From assembly GCA_002327965.1 (NCBI GenBank), contig DCVB01000076.1, forward strand, positions 1 to 13,665: a stretch of 13,665 nucleotides of DNA, in the 5' to 3' direction. Under the pieces are notes generated by a model. The model saw nothing but the letters and a program-made list of their open reading frames with translations. It was not told where the DNA came from and searched no databases. This document shows positions 4,966 to 11,335 of this stretch, in pieces. The DNA is from Candidatus Aminicenantes bacterium UBA2199. GTDB taxonomy: Bacteria; Acidobacteriota; Aminicenantia; UBA2199. Position 1 is the stretch's first letter. Each line of letters opens with the position of its first letter. A program made the position numbers and the translations under genes.

Positions 4966-5457
4966 ATGACGCAAAAGCAATGGAACAGCCCGCCGCCGCT
5001 GGCGATCGACGCGCAGCGCAGCTACCGGGCGCGCATTGAGACGGAACGCGGCGCGATCACCATCGACCTGTACGCGCAGCATGCGCCCCGGGCTGTCAAT
5101 AACTTCGTTTTCCTGGCCCGCGAGGGCTTTTACGACGGCGTCGCCTTCCACCGCGTCATCGCCGACTTCATGATCCAGGGCGGCGACCCGACGGGGAGCG
5201 GCCGCGGCGGCCCGGGTTACCGCTTCGCGGACGAAACGCAGGGCAATCCGCTGCGACATGAGACCGGATCGCTCTCGATGGCCAATGCCGGGCCCGACAC
5301 CAACGGCAGCCAGTTCTTCATCACCCACTCACCGCAGCCGCACCTCGACGGCAAGCACACCGTCTTCGGCAGGGTGATCGCGGGACATGAAGTGGTCGAT
5401 GCCATCCGCCAGGGAGACCGCATGCAGCGGGTGGTGATCGAGGAAAACCAGGCCTAG
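4966..5457 (+). CDS. Cyclophilin-type peptidyl-prolyl cis-trans isomerase (cytoplasmic)
   Basis: A 163-residue protein catalysing proline isomerisation during folding. Core motifs in order are IETERGAITIDLY, APRAVNNFVFLAREGFYDG, FHRVIADFMIQGGDPTGSG (with the catalytic Arg of FHR), GSLSMANAGPDTNGSQFFIT (substrate-pocket Gln and Phe) and HLDGKHTVFGRV. The Trp that contacts cyclosporin in human CypA (WLDGKH) is His here, as in many bacterial cyclophilins, so weak drug binding is expected. There is no signal peptide. The start at 4966 is preferred: AAGGAG lies 9 bases upstream and MTQKQWNSPPPLAIDAQRSY resembles the N-termini of short bacterial cyclophilins. An in-frame ATG at 4918 would add 16 mostly basic residues and could be a leaderless start. 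The gene stands alone between two promoters. Confidence 0.92.
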   Translation: MTQKQWNSPPPLAIDAQRSYRARIETERGAITIDLYAQHAPRAVNNFVFLAREGFYDGVAFHRVIADFMIQGGDPTGSGRGGPGYRFADETQGNPLRHETGSLSMANAGPDTNGSQFFITHSPQPHLDGKHTVFGRVIAGHEVVDAIRQGDRMQRVVIEENQA

Positions 5458-5488
5458 GCTCCCGCGCCGGGCCGGCCAGCGCAATGAT

Positions 5489-5517
5489 TTGCAAAAGCGG
5501 ACGTCGGCGGGTATGAT
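5489..5517 (+). promoter_or_regulatory. Promoter of the deaminase/kinase/coaD operon
   Basis: TTGCAA (5489-5494, 4 of 6) and TATGAT (5512-5517, 5 of 6) are 17 bases apart. The ATG at 5524 follows the -10 by 6 bases, with no ribosome-binding site between, so the mRNA should be leaderless. Confidence 0.6.
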
Positions 5518-5523
5518 AGCCCC

Positions 5524-6042
5524 ATGATCGAAAGGCCGGCCAAGGAAGAATATTACCTGAACATCGCCCGGGTGGTCTCGCAGCGTTCCACCTGCCTCAA
5601 GGTGCTCATCGGCGCCATCATCGTCAAGGAGGACCAGATCATCGCCTCCGGCTACGTCGGGGCGCCGCGCCACACGCGCAGTTCGCTTGACCACGGCTTC
5701 TGCCTGCGCCGCAAGCTTAAGATCCCCTCCGGCACCCAGTATGAACTGTGCCGCTCGGTCCATGCCGAGCAGAACGCCATCATCAATGCCGCTCGCGCCG
5801 GGGTCAGCCTGCTCGGGGGCGACATGTACATTTTCGGCGAGGATCGTGAAACGGGCCAAGCCATCTTCGCCTTTCCCTGCTTCATCTGCAAGAAGATGAT
5901 CATCAACGCCGGGTTGAAGCGCGTGGTGGTCGCCCACCCCGGCGACGAACGCCGCCGTGTCTTCCAGGTGGAGGATTGGGTACGCGAGTGGCGGGAGCAG
6001 GATATTCTGGAGGACAGCGTGCGCTATGGCCGGGTGGAATAA
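5524..6042 (+). CDS. dCMP deaminase-family zinc deaminase (ComEB-like)
   Basis: A 172-residue protein of the cytidine/deoxycytidylate deaminase family, which hydrolyses dCMP to dUMP to supply thymidylate. The zinc site is complete: His80 and the proton-shuttling Glu82 in SVHAEQNAI, and Cys119 and Cys122 in FPCFICKKM. GAIIVKEDQIIASGY (about 30-44) is the usual substrate-side strand. The stretch 45-76, with His57, Cys60 and Cys76, resembles the insertion that holds a second, structural zinc in dCMP deaminases. The start at 5524 follows a -10 box by 6 bases, with no ribosome site. The gene ends 17 bases inside the P-loop kinase gene. dCMP is the most likely substrate, but another nucleotide is possible. 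Confidence 0.85.
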   Translation: MIERPAKEEYYLNIARVVSQRSTCLKVLIGAIIVKEDQIIASGYVGAPRHTRSSLDHGFCLRRKLKIPSGTQYELCRSVHAEQNAIINAARAGVSLLGGDMYIFGEDRETGQAIFAFPCFICKKMIINAGLKRVVVAHPGDERRRVFQVEDWVREWREQDILEDSVRYGRVE

Positions 6043-6625
6043 GGTGGGGGCGAGGAAGCTCTGCATCGGCCTGACCGGGCGCATGGCCTCGGGAAAGGGC
6101 GAGGTGGCACGCCTGCTCCAGGGGCGCGGGTTCTCCTACATCTCCCTTTCCGATATTGTCCGCCGCGAGGCCGCCCGCGAGGGCGGAACCGCCGATCGCC
6201 TGCGCATGCAGGACATCGGCAACCGCCTGCGGGCCCGGGACGGCGCCGGCGTGCTCGGTCGCCGCGTCCGCGAAACGGTCCTCGCCGACGCGGCGACGCA
6301 CTGGGTGATCGATGGCATCCGCCATCCCGCCGAAGTGCTGGAGCTGAGAAGGATCGATGCCTTCATCCTGATCGGCATCGAGTGCTCCGTCCCGACCATC
6401 CTGGCGCGGATGAAGGCGCGGGGCCGCGCCAGCGATGCCGGCGCCGAAAGGGAACTGCGGGCGGCCCTGGATCGCGAATGGGGGTTGGGAGAGCCGGCCA
6501 ACGGCCAGCAGGTGGGGCCGACGCTGGCCCTGGCCGATTTCTTCATTGACAACAACGGCACGCTGGACGGGCTGCGGGACCGCCTGGACGCGGTTCTGGA
6601 AAAAATAGGAGCGGGGCATGTATGA
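6026..6625 (+). CDS. P-loop nucleotide kinase-like protein (dephospho-CoA kinase/UPF0200-like)
   Basis: A 199-residue P-loop protein. Walker A is GRMASGKG (18-25), with the GKG form of adenylate kinases, followed by Glu where those enzymes have Thr. SLSDIVRREAAREGG then MQDIGNRLRARDGAGVLGRR resembles the substrate-side helices of UPF0200/dephospho-CoA-kinase-like proteins, and HWVIDGIRHPAEVLEL contains the Walker B-like strand. ARMKARGRASD is a probable lid, and ADFFIDNNGTLDGLRDRLDA is the usual C-terminal end of such kinases. The substrate cannot be read from sequence. It sits between a dCMP deaminase (17-base overlap) and coaD (8-base overlap), so phosphorylation of dephospho-CoA or of a nucleotide are the two natural guesses. 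The start at 6026 has GGAGGA 11 bases upstream; GTG at 6044 is an alternative. Confidence 0.72.
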   Translation: MAGWNKVGARKLCIGLTGRMASGKGEVARLLQGRGFSYISLSDIVRREAAREGGTADRLRMQDIGNRLRARDGAGVLGRRVRETVLADAATHWVIDGIRHPAEVLELRRIDAFILIGIECSVPTILARMKARGRASDAGAERELRAALDREWGLGEPANGQQVGPTLALADFFIDNNGTLDGLRDRLDAVLEKIGAGHV

Positions 6626-7109
6626 GAAAAGCATGGCGGTCTATCCCGGTTCGTACGATCCGTTGACCAACGGCCACATCGATATCATCCAGCGCGGCTT
6701 GAAAATATTCGACAAGATCATCGTGGCGGTATTAAAAAATCCGGACAAGACGTATCTTTTCGACCTGGATGAACGCTGTCACATGCTGCGCGAGGCGTTC
6801 CCGGACACGGGGAAGATCGAGATCGATCATTTCGAGGGCCTGCTGGTCGATTACGTCAAGAGGCGCAATGTCACGACCATCGTCCGCGGCCTGCGGGCCA
6901 TTTCCGATTTCGAGATCGAGTTCCAGATGGCGCTGATGAACCGCAAGATCGAGCCGCGCATCGAGACGATCTTTTTCGTGCCGTCCGAGTCCTATTCCTT
7001 TCTCAGCTCGAAGCTGGTCAAGGAGATCTACATGCTGGGCGGAGAAGTGGGCTCGATGGTGCCGGACGTCGTCGACCGCATGCTCAAGGAGAAATTCCGC
7101 CGCCGCTGA
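6618..7109 (+). CDS. coaD: Phosphopantetheine adenylyltransferase
   Basis: CoaD transfers AMP from ATP to 4'-phosphopantetheine, giving dephospho-CoA in the penultimate step of CoA synthesis. The 163-residue length is typical. The nucleotidyltransferase signature YPGSYDPLTNGH (9-20) has the T-x-x-H pair at Thr17 and His20. TTIVRGLRAISDFEIEFQMA (from 86) carries the conserved RGLR and the E-x2-Q-M segment, and YSFLSSKLVKEI (from 126) is the ATP-loop equivalent of ISSTxVRE. The start at 6618 has AGGAG six bases upstream and overlaps the kinase gene by 8 bases, showing translational coupling. A second in-frame ATG at 6633 would leave too little N-terminus. The gene ends 17 bases from the convergent rseP. 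Confidence 0.96.
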   Translation: MYEKSMAVYPGSYDPLTNGHIDIIQRGLKIFDKIIVAVLKNPDKTYLFDLDERCHMLREAFPDTGKIEIDHFEGLLVDYVKRRNVTTIVRGLRAISDFEIEFQMALMNRKIEPRIETIFFVPSESYSFLSSKLVKEIYMLGGEVGSMVPDVVDRMLKEKFRRR

Positions 7110-7127
7110 GTGGGCGCCCCCGGCGGC
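7099..7127. terminator. Possible bidirectional hairpin between convergent coaD and rseP
   Basis: GCCGCCG (7099-7105) pairs with CGGCGGC (7121-7127) around a 15-base loop that holds the coaD stop; the right arm reaches the first base of the rseP stop triplet. A 7-base-pair GC stem between convergent genes could slow polymerase in both directions. There is no T-run on either side, so it is not a classical intrinsic terminator. Confidence 0.3.
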
Positions 7128-8461
7128 TAATCCAGGAACGGCAGCAGGGTCTTCCAGCCGTTGGGCAGGGTCTTGGCGATGTCGTTGAGCACGACGAAGG
7201 CCATCAAGGCAAGCAGGAAGGCGAAACCGGCATAGAGCAGGATGTTCTTCAGCCTCTGGTTCAGGTCGCGACGGATGACCGCCTCGATACTGAAGATCAG
7301 CAAATGGCCGCCGTCAAGCCCCGGAATGGGAAAGAGGTTGACGATCCCCAGCTGCAGCGAGATGAAGGCGATGAGCATGAAAAAATTGGCGAAGCCGCTC
7401 TCCAGCGCCTGCTGTGAGACGCGGGCGATCTCGATGGGGCCGGAAAAGCTCCGGACCGACATCTTGCGCTGGGCGATCTTGCGGAAGGCGTCGAAGGTCA
7501 GGCGGATCAGGCGGCCGGCCTCCTTGAAACTGTTCCTGACCGCGGCGACCAGTCCGTACTGGACGCGGGTGGTGGCGATCCTGACGTTGAATCCGATGAG
7601 CCCGATCCCGTTCTCGGCCACCGGCGTGAGCCGGGTGGAGAAAGATTCCCCAACGCGCTGAACATCCAGTTGCAGTTCTTTTCCCGGCGCGGCGTGGATA
7701 ATGTCGGCCAGTTCGAAGTAGGTGGCCACCGGGTGGCCGTCGACGGCCGTGATGCGGTCTCCGGGCCGCAACCCCGCCTGGGCCGCGGGATAACCCGGGG
7801 AGACGCGGTCGATCTCGGCCGGCAGCGGCCAGTAGAATCCCGCGTAGCCGATCTCGTAACGCGAGCTGGAACCCACGTCGAGTCGCGTTGTCCTCGCGGC
7901 GCCGGCGCGCAGGAAATCGAGTTTCAGGCTCTCCTTGGGATTGGTGCCGATGGTGATTTCCACTTCCTTCCAGGTGGGGGTCTTCCTGTTGTTGATGGCC
8001 AGCAGCATGTCGCCGGGCCGCAGCCCCGCCTTTTCGGCCGGCGAACCCTTCACGATGTAGCCGATGGCCGGCGGGTCCAGCTTGTAGGCGTCGACCTCCA
8101 CGCCGCTCATGTTGACGCCGGTGATCAGCAGCAGCGCCAGCACCAGGTTCATCAGCGGCCCCATCAGCAGGGTGAAGATCTTTTGCGCCCGGTTCTTGGC
8201 CATGAACTGGTCGGGGGCCGGGTGGGCGGGATCGAAATCCTCCTCACCGGCCATGCGCACGTAGCCGCCGATGGGCACCAGGCTGACGCGGAAATCGGTG
8301 TCGCCGATCTTCCTGCCAAAGAGCCGCTTGCCGAAGCCGAAGGAGAAGACCTCGACGCGGATCTTCATCAGCCGGGCGGCAACATAATGGCCCAGCTCGT
8401 GGACCAGGACGATGATCCCCAGCACGACCAGGAAGGTCAGGAACTGGTAGACGATGTTCAT
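7127..8461 (-). CDS. rseP: Site-2 intramembrane zinc metalloprotease RseP
   Basis: A 444-residue S2P protease that cleaves transmembrane segments, classically of anti-sigma factors after an initial periplasmic cut. The first membrane segment holds the zinc motif HELGH (His21, Glu22, His25). LMGPLMNLVLALLLITGVNM (from 99) is the second. Two PDZ domains follow, about 115-195 (SPAEKAGLRPGDMLLAINNR) and 205-285 (YPAAQAGLRPGDRITAVDGH). The third zinc ligand is in NLFPIPGLDGGHLL (LDG 382-384). A last membrane helix is near 405-426. Its ATG overlaps the dxr stop by 4 bases (ATGA), with GAGG upstream, so it is the last gene of the uppS operon. Neither a sigma factor nor an anti-sigma factor is in the window, so its substrate here is unknown. 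Confidence 0.95.
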   Translation of the reverse strand: MNIVYQFLTFLVVLGIIVLVHELGHYVAARLMKIRVEVFSFGFGKRLFGRKIGDTDFRVSLVPIGGYVRMAGEEDFDPAHPAPDQFMAKNRAQKIFTLLMGPLMNLVLALLLITGVNMSGVEVDAYKLDPPAIGYIVKGSPAEKAGLRPGDMLLAINNRKTPTWKEVEITIGTNPKESLKLDFLRAGAARTTRLDVGSSSRYEIGYAGFYWPLPAEIDRVSPGYPAAQAGLRPGDRITAVDGHPVATYFELADIIHAAPGKELQLDVQRVGESFSTRLTPVAENGIGLIGFNVRIATTRVQYGLVAAVRNSFKEAGRLIRLTFDAFRKIAQRKMSVRSFSGPIEIARVSQQALESGFANFFMLIAFISLQLGIVNLFPIPGLDGGHLLIFSIEAVIRRDLNQRLKNILLYAGFAFLLALMAFVVLNDIAKTLPNGWKTLLPFLD

Positions 8462-9615
8462 TTCATTACCTCATTTTCGATGTGGGCGATCGTTTCGCTG
8501 CGGGTGAAGGCGATGGTCTCCAGGACGTCTTCCAGGTTCCGCAGGGGCTGGAGGTCCATCCGCTCCAGCATGCGCGCAACGACGGAAAAGATGGCGGCGA
8601 AGCCGATGCGGCCGGACAGAAAGTAGTCCACCGCGACCTCGTTGGCCGTGTTGAAAACGGCCCCGGCGTTCTGCCCCTGGCGCAGCACGGCATAGGCCAT
8701 GGGGATGGAGGGGAAGCGGCGGGGATCGACGGGGAAGAAATCCAGTTGACGCAGCGCCGGCAGGTCGAGGCTGGGGCAGGAACCGGCGACGCGCCCGGGA
8801 TGGGTCAGGGAATAGAGGATGGGCAGCTTCATGTCCGGGATGCCGAGCTGGGCCAGGACCGACGAGTCGATGAACTCCACCAGGGAATGGACCACGCTCT
8901 GCGGGTGGATGACGACGTCGATCTGCTCCGGCTTCAGGTTGAAAAGATGGCTGGCTTCGATGATCTCCAGAGCCTTGTTCATCAGCGTGGCCGAGTCGAT
9001 GGTGATCTTGCGGCCCATGGACCAGGTGGGATGGGCCAGGGCCTGTTCCACGGTGATGGTGGAGAAATCCCGTGTTTTTTCCCTGAAGAAAGGCCCGCCC
9101 GAGGCAGTCAGAATGACGCGGCGCACATGCCGGGTCGAACCCTGCAGGCATTGGAAAATGGCGCTTTGCTCACTGTCGATGGGCAGGACCTCGGCTCCGC
9201 AGGCGCGGGCCTCGCGCAGGATCAACTCGCCGGCGGCGACCAGGGTCTCCTTGTTGGCCAGGCACAGCCTGCGCTTCAGGCGGATGGCCTGGAAAGCGGC
9301 CGCCATGCCGTCGGTGCCGTTGATGGCCGCCACGACGCAGTCGCATCCTGGGAGGGAGACGAGCTCGTCCAGTCCGGCGGCGCCGTGAAGGACCTGCAAC
9401 CGGGGAAAACGCTCCTTCAGCCCGCGGGCGGCCTTCTCCCCCCTGACACTGACCGCCTGGGGGGCGAACTCGGCGATCTGTTTCTCCAGCAACTGGGTGT
9501 TGCCTCCGGCCGCCAGGGCCAGCAGTCGGAAATGCTCGCGGTTCTCCCGGAGCACGGCCAGGGTGCTGCGGCCGATCGAGCCGGTGGAGCCAAGGAGAAC
9601 GATCCCCATCAACAT
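8458..9615 (-). CDS. dxr: 1-deoxy-D-xylulose 5-phosphate reductoisomerase
   Basis: Dxr (IspC) converts DXP to MEP with NADPH and a divalent metal, the committed step of non-mevalonate isoprenoid synthesis. The 385 residues cover the family. GSTGSIG (9-15) binds NADPH. LANKETLVAAG (from 119), LPIDSEQSAIFQ (from 144; metal ligands Asp147 and Glu149), TASGGPF (170-176), WSMGRKITIDSATLMNKALE and IEASHLF (metal ligand Glu220) follow in order. The residue after Glu149 is Gln, where E. coli has His. The start at 9615 has GGAG 8 bases upstream; Met3 is an alternative. It feeds isoprenoid precursors to UppS, encoded two genes upstream in the same operon, and overlaps rseP by 4 bases. Confidence 0.96.
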   Translation of the reverse strand: MLMGIVLLGSTGSIGRSTLAVLRENREHFRLLALAAGGNTQLLEKQIAEFAPQAVSVRGEKAARGLKERFPRLQVLHGAAGLDELVSLPGCDCVVAAINGTDGMAAAFQAIRLKRRLCLANKETLVAAGELILREARACGAEVLPIDSEQSAIFQCLQGSTRHVRRVILTASGGPFFREKTRDFSTITVEQALAHPTWSMGRKITIDSATLMNKALEIIEASHLFNLKPEQIDVVIHPQSVVHSLVEFIDSSVLAQLGIPDMKLPILYSLTHPGRVAGSCPSLDLPALRQLDFFPVDPRRFPSIPMAYAVLRQGQNAGAVFNTANEVAVDYFLSGRIGFAAIFSVVARMLERMDLQPLRNLEDVLETIAFTRSETIAHIENEVMK

Positions 9616-9657
9616 CGGCGTGGCTCCGGCTTTATCGTGGCGGAAGGGGGCATGCGT

Positions 9658-10479
9658 TTAGTTCCAGAAATAAAGGGCGACGAAATACAACAGCGGGGCG
9701 CAGAAAATATAGCTGTCGACACGGTCCAGGACGCCGCCGTGGCCCGGGAGCAGGGAGCCGGAGTCCTTCTGGCCGGCCGCGCGCTTGAACAGCGATTCCA
9801 CCGGGTCGGAAAGCTGCGAGAAAAGGCCGATGAGCGTGCCGGTTAAAACAGCGGTAAAAATGGATGGACCAGCCAGGACCGCAGTGGTCGGAATTGGAAA
9901 GAGTAAAATGGAAAGCCAGCCGCTGAGGCCTGCCGTCAGCACGGCGGCGACCAGTCCCTCGAGGGTCTTGTTCGGTGAAGCGATCGGGTAGATCTTGTGC
10001 TTGCCGATGGCGCTGCCAACGAAATAGGCGCCCGAGTCGCCGATGGCGATGACCAGGATCATGAAAAAGAGATAGTTGGGTCCCATCTTCTTGAGTTCCA
10101 GCATGAAAAAGAGGGGGAAATAGATGTACAGCACAGTCAGGGCGAGGATGCCCCAGTCGCGGGCGAAGGAAGCCAGACGCTCTTTCGATGAAGTGGTGAG
10201 CAGAAAATAGAGGCCATCGGCCAGCAGGCAGCCGACCAGGGCCAGGCCCATGCCGAACCAGGGGACGATGAACGCCAAGGCGATGAGCAGGCCGTTGCTG
10301 AAGGCCAGCGGCCACACATGCCGGCTCGGCCGGGTCAGGCGCAGCAGTTCCCATGCCGCCAGGCTGGCCAGGAGATAAAGCAGGGCGGCAAACCACGGCA
10401 CGGGCAGGAAGCGGATGGCCGCATAGGCGAAAACGATCAGCACGACGGTGGTGGGCAGGCGTTTTCCCAGGTCTTTCAT
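9658..10479 (-). CDS. cdsA: Phosphatidate cytidylyltransferase
   Basis: CdsA joins CTP and phosphatidic acid to form CDP-diacylglycerol, the branch point of phospholipid synthesis, in the inner membrane. The 273-residue protein is almost wholly hydrophobic, with about eight membrane helices. Near the C-terminus it has the family signature: SLFKRAAGQKDSGSLLPGHG followed by GVLDRVDSY, including the K-R, K-D, HGG and D-R-x-D elements. SFNKTLEG-like SPNKTLEGLVA and GDSGAYFVGSAIGKHK are also typical. The start at 10479 overlaps the uppS stop by 4 bases (ATGA), with AAGGAG upstream; longer in-frame extensions lie inside uppS. The order uppS-cdsA-dxr-rseP is a widely conserved envelope cluster. Confidence 0.95.
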   Translation of the reverse strand: MKDLGKRLPTTVVLIVFAYAAIRFLPVPWFAALLYLLASLAAWELLRLTRPSRHVWPLAFSNGLLIALAFIVPWFGMGLALVGCLLADGLYFLLTTSSKERLASFARDWGILALTVLYIYFPLFFMLELKKMGPNYLFFMILVIAIGDSGAYFVGSAIGKHKIYPIASPNKTLEGLVAAVLTAGLSGWLSILLFPIPTTAVLAGPSIFTAVLTGTLIGLFSQLSDPVESLFKRAAGQKDSGSLLPGHGGVLDRVDSYIFCAPLLYFVALYFWN

Positions 10480-11234
10480 ATGCTGCCGAATCTCCTTTCC
10501 CGGCCCTGGTAGTCGATGATGGCCCGGAAAAATTCCCCGGCCCGGAAGTCGGGCCACAGGGTGGGGGTGAAATACAGTTCGCTGTAGGCGATCTGGAAAA
10601 GGAGGAAATTGGATATGCGCTGCTCCCCCGAGGTGCGGATCAGCAGGTCGGGATCGGGGCAGCCCGCCGTGTAGAGATGGCGGGAGAACGTTTCCTCGTT
10701 GATCCCGGCGGCGGGAATGCCGGCGGAAACGATCGAGCGCACGGCGCGCAGCAGTTCCTGGCGCGAGCCGTAGTTGAGCGCCAGGTTGACCTGCATGCGC
10801 CGGTGCTCTCGTGAATTTTCCTCGGCTTCGAGCAGCTTTTTTTTCAATTTTCCAGGCAGCCGTTCCAGTTCACCGATGATCTTCAGGCGGATGTCGTTCT
10901 CCAGCAGCAGGTCCTGGCGGTCCAGCAGGTTCTCGTAGAGCATGTCCATGAGGAACTGCACTTCTCCGGGAGGTCGCTTCCAATTTTCGCTGGAGAACGT
11001 GAACAGGGTCAGGAAATGTATGCCCAGGCGGGCGGCGGCCTCGGTGACTTCGCGCGCCGCCTCGGCCCCGGCGCTGTGCCCGGCATTGCGTGCCAGGCCC
11101 CGCTGCCGCGCCCAACGGCCGTTGCCGTCCATGGTGATCGCCACGTGAAGCGGCAGGCGCTTCCGGTCGATGCGCTCGATCAGTTCGCGTTCCTCGCTTC
11201 CGGCGGGATAGGGGGCCAAGGCCTGGTCTTCCAT
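10476..11234 (-). CDS. uppS: Undecaprenyl diphosphate synthase (cis-prenyltransferase)
   Basis: UppS adds eight isopentenyl units in cis to farnesyl diphosphate, making the C55 carrier for peptidoglycan and other surface polymers. The 252-residue protein has all the family signatures: HVAITMDGNGRWARQRG (Asp36 binds the metal-diphosphate), FTFSSENWKRP, QVNLALNYGSRQEL and DPDLLIRTSGEQRISNFL followed by FQIAYSELYFT and LWPDF. The N-terminal 27 residues are a non-conserved extension. The start at 11234 stands 6 bases after a perfect -10 box and lacks a ribosome-binding site, so translation is predicted from a leaderless mRNA. It heads the operon uppS-cdsA-dxr-rseP. Confidence 0.96.
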   Translation of the reverse strand: MEDQALAPYPAGSEERELIERIDRKRLPLHVAITMDGNGRWARQRGLARNAGHSAGAEAAREVTEAAARLGIHFLTLFTFSSENWKRPPGEVQFLMDMLYENLLDRQDLLLENDIRLKIIGELERLPGKLKKKLLEAEENSREHRRMQVNLALNYGSRQELLRAVRSIVSAGIPAAGINEETFSRHLYTAGCPDPDLLIRTSGEQRISNFLLFQIAYSELYFTPTLWPDFRAGEFFRAIIDYQGRERRFGSI

Positions 11235-11240
11235 TGCAGA

Positions 11241-11269
11241 ATTATATTTTTTCCCCGTTTTTTTGTCAA
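11241..11269 (-). promoter_or_regulatory. uppS: Perfect consensus promoter of the uppS operon
   Basis: On the minus strand, TTGACA (11269-11264) and TATAAT (11246-11241) are separated by exactly 17 bases, 12 of 12 consensus positions for a housekeeping sigma factor. The spacer and flank are A-rich. The ATG of uppS begins 6 bases after the -10, so the first transcribed base should be the A of the start codon or a neighbour. Confidence 0.88.
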
Positions 11270-11298
11270 ATGTCGGGTTGCCAATGGCAGGTCTGACG

Positions 11299-11327
11299 TT
11301 GAAATCGGGCCGCTGCTGGGTTATAAT
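11299..11327 (+). promoter_or_regulatory. Promoter of the parvulin chaperone pair
   Basis: TTGAAA (11299-11304, 5 of 6) and TATAAT (11322-11327, 6 of 6) are 17 bases apart. The ATG at 11336 follows the -10 by 8 bases without a ribosome-binding site, so at most a couple of untranslated bases are expected. It is back to back with the uppS promoter: the two -35 boxes are 29 bases apart in the 101-base divergent region. Confidence 0.8.
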
Positions 11328-11335
11328 GACGCTCG

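Noticed and set aside
5329..6084. A 251-codon minus-strand open frame opposite the deaminase gene
   Set aside because: The plus strand has the complete zinc site (HAE and PCxxC) and a promoter; the minus frame has no recognisable feature.
8482..9846. A 454-codon plus-strand open frame opposite dxr
   Set aside because: dxr on the minus strand has every catalytic motif; the antisense reading shows only GC-driven composition.
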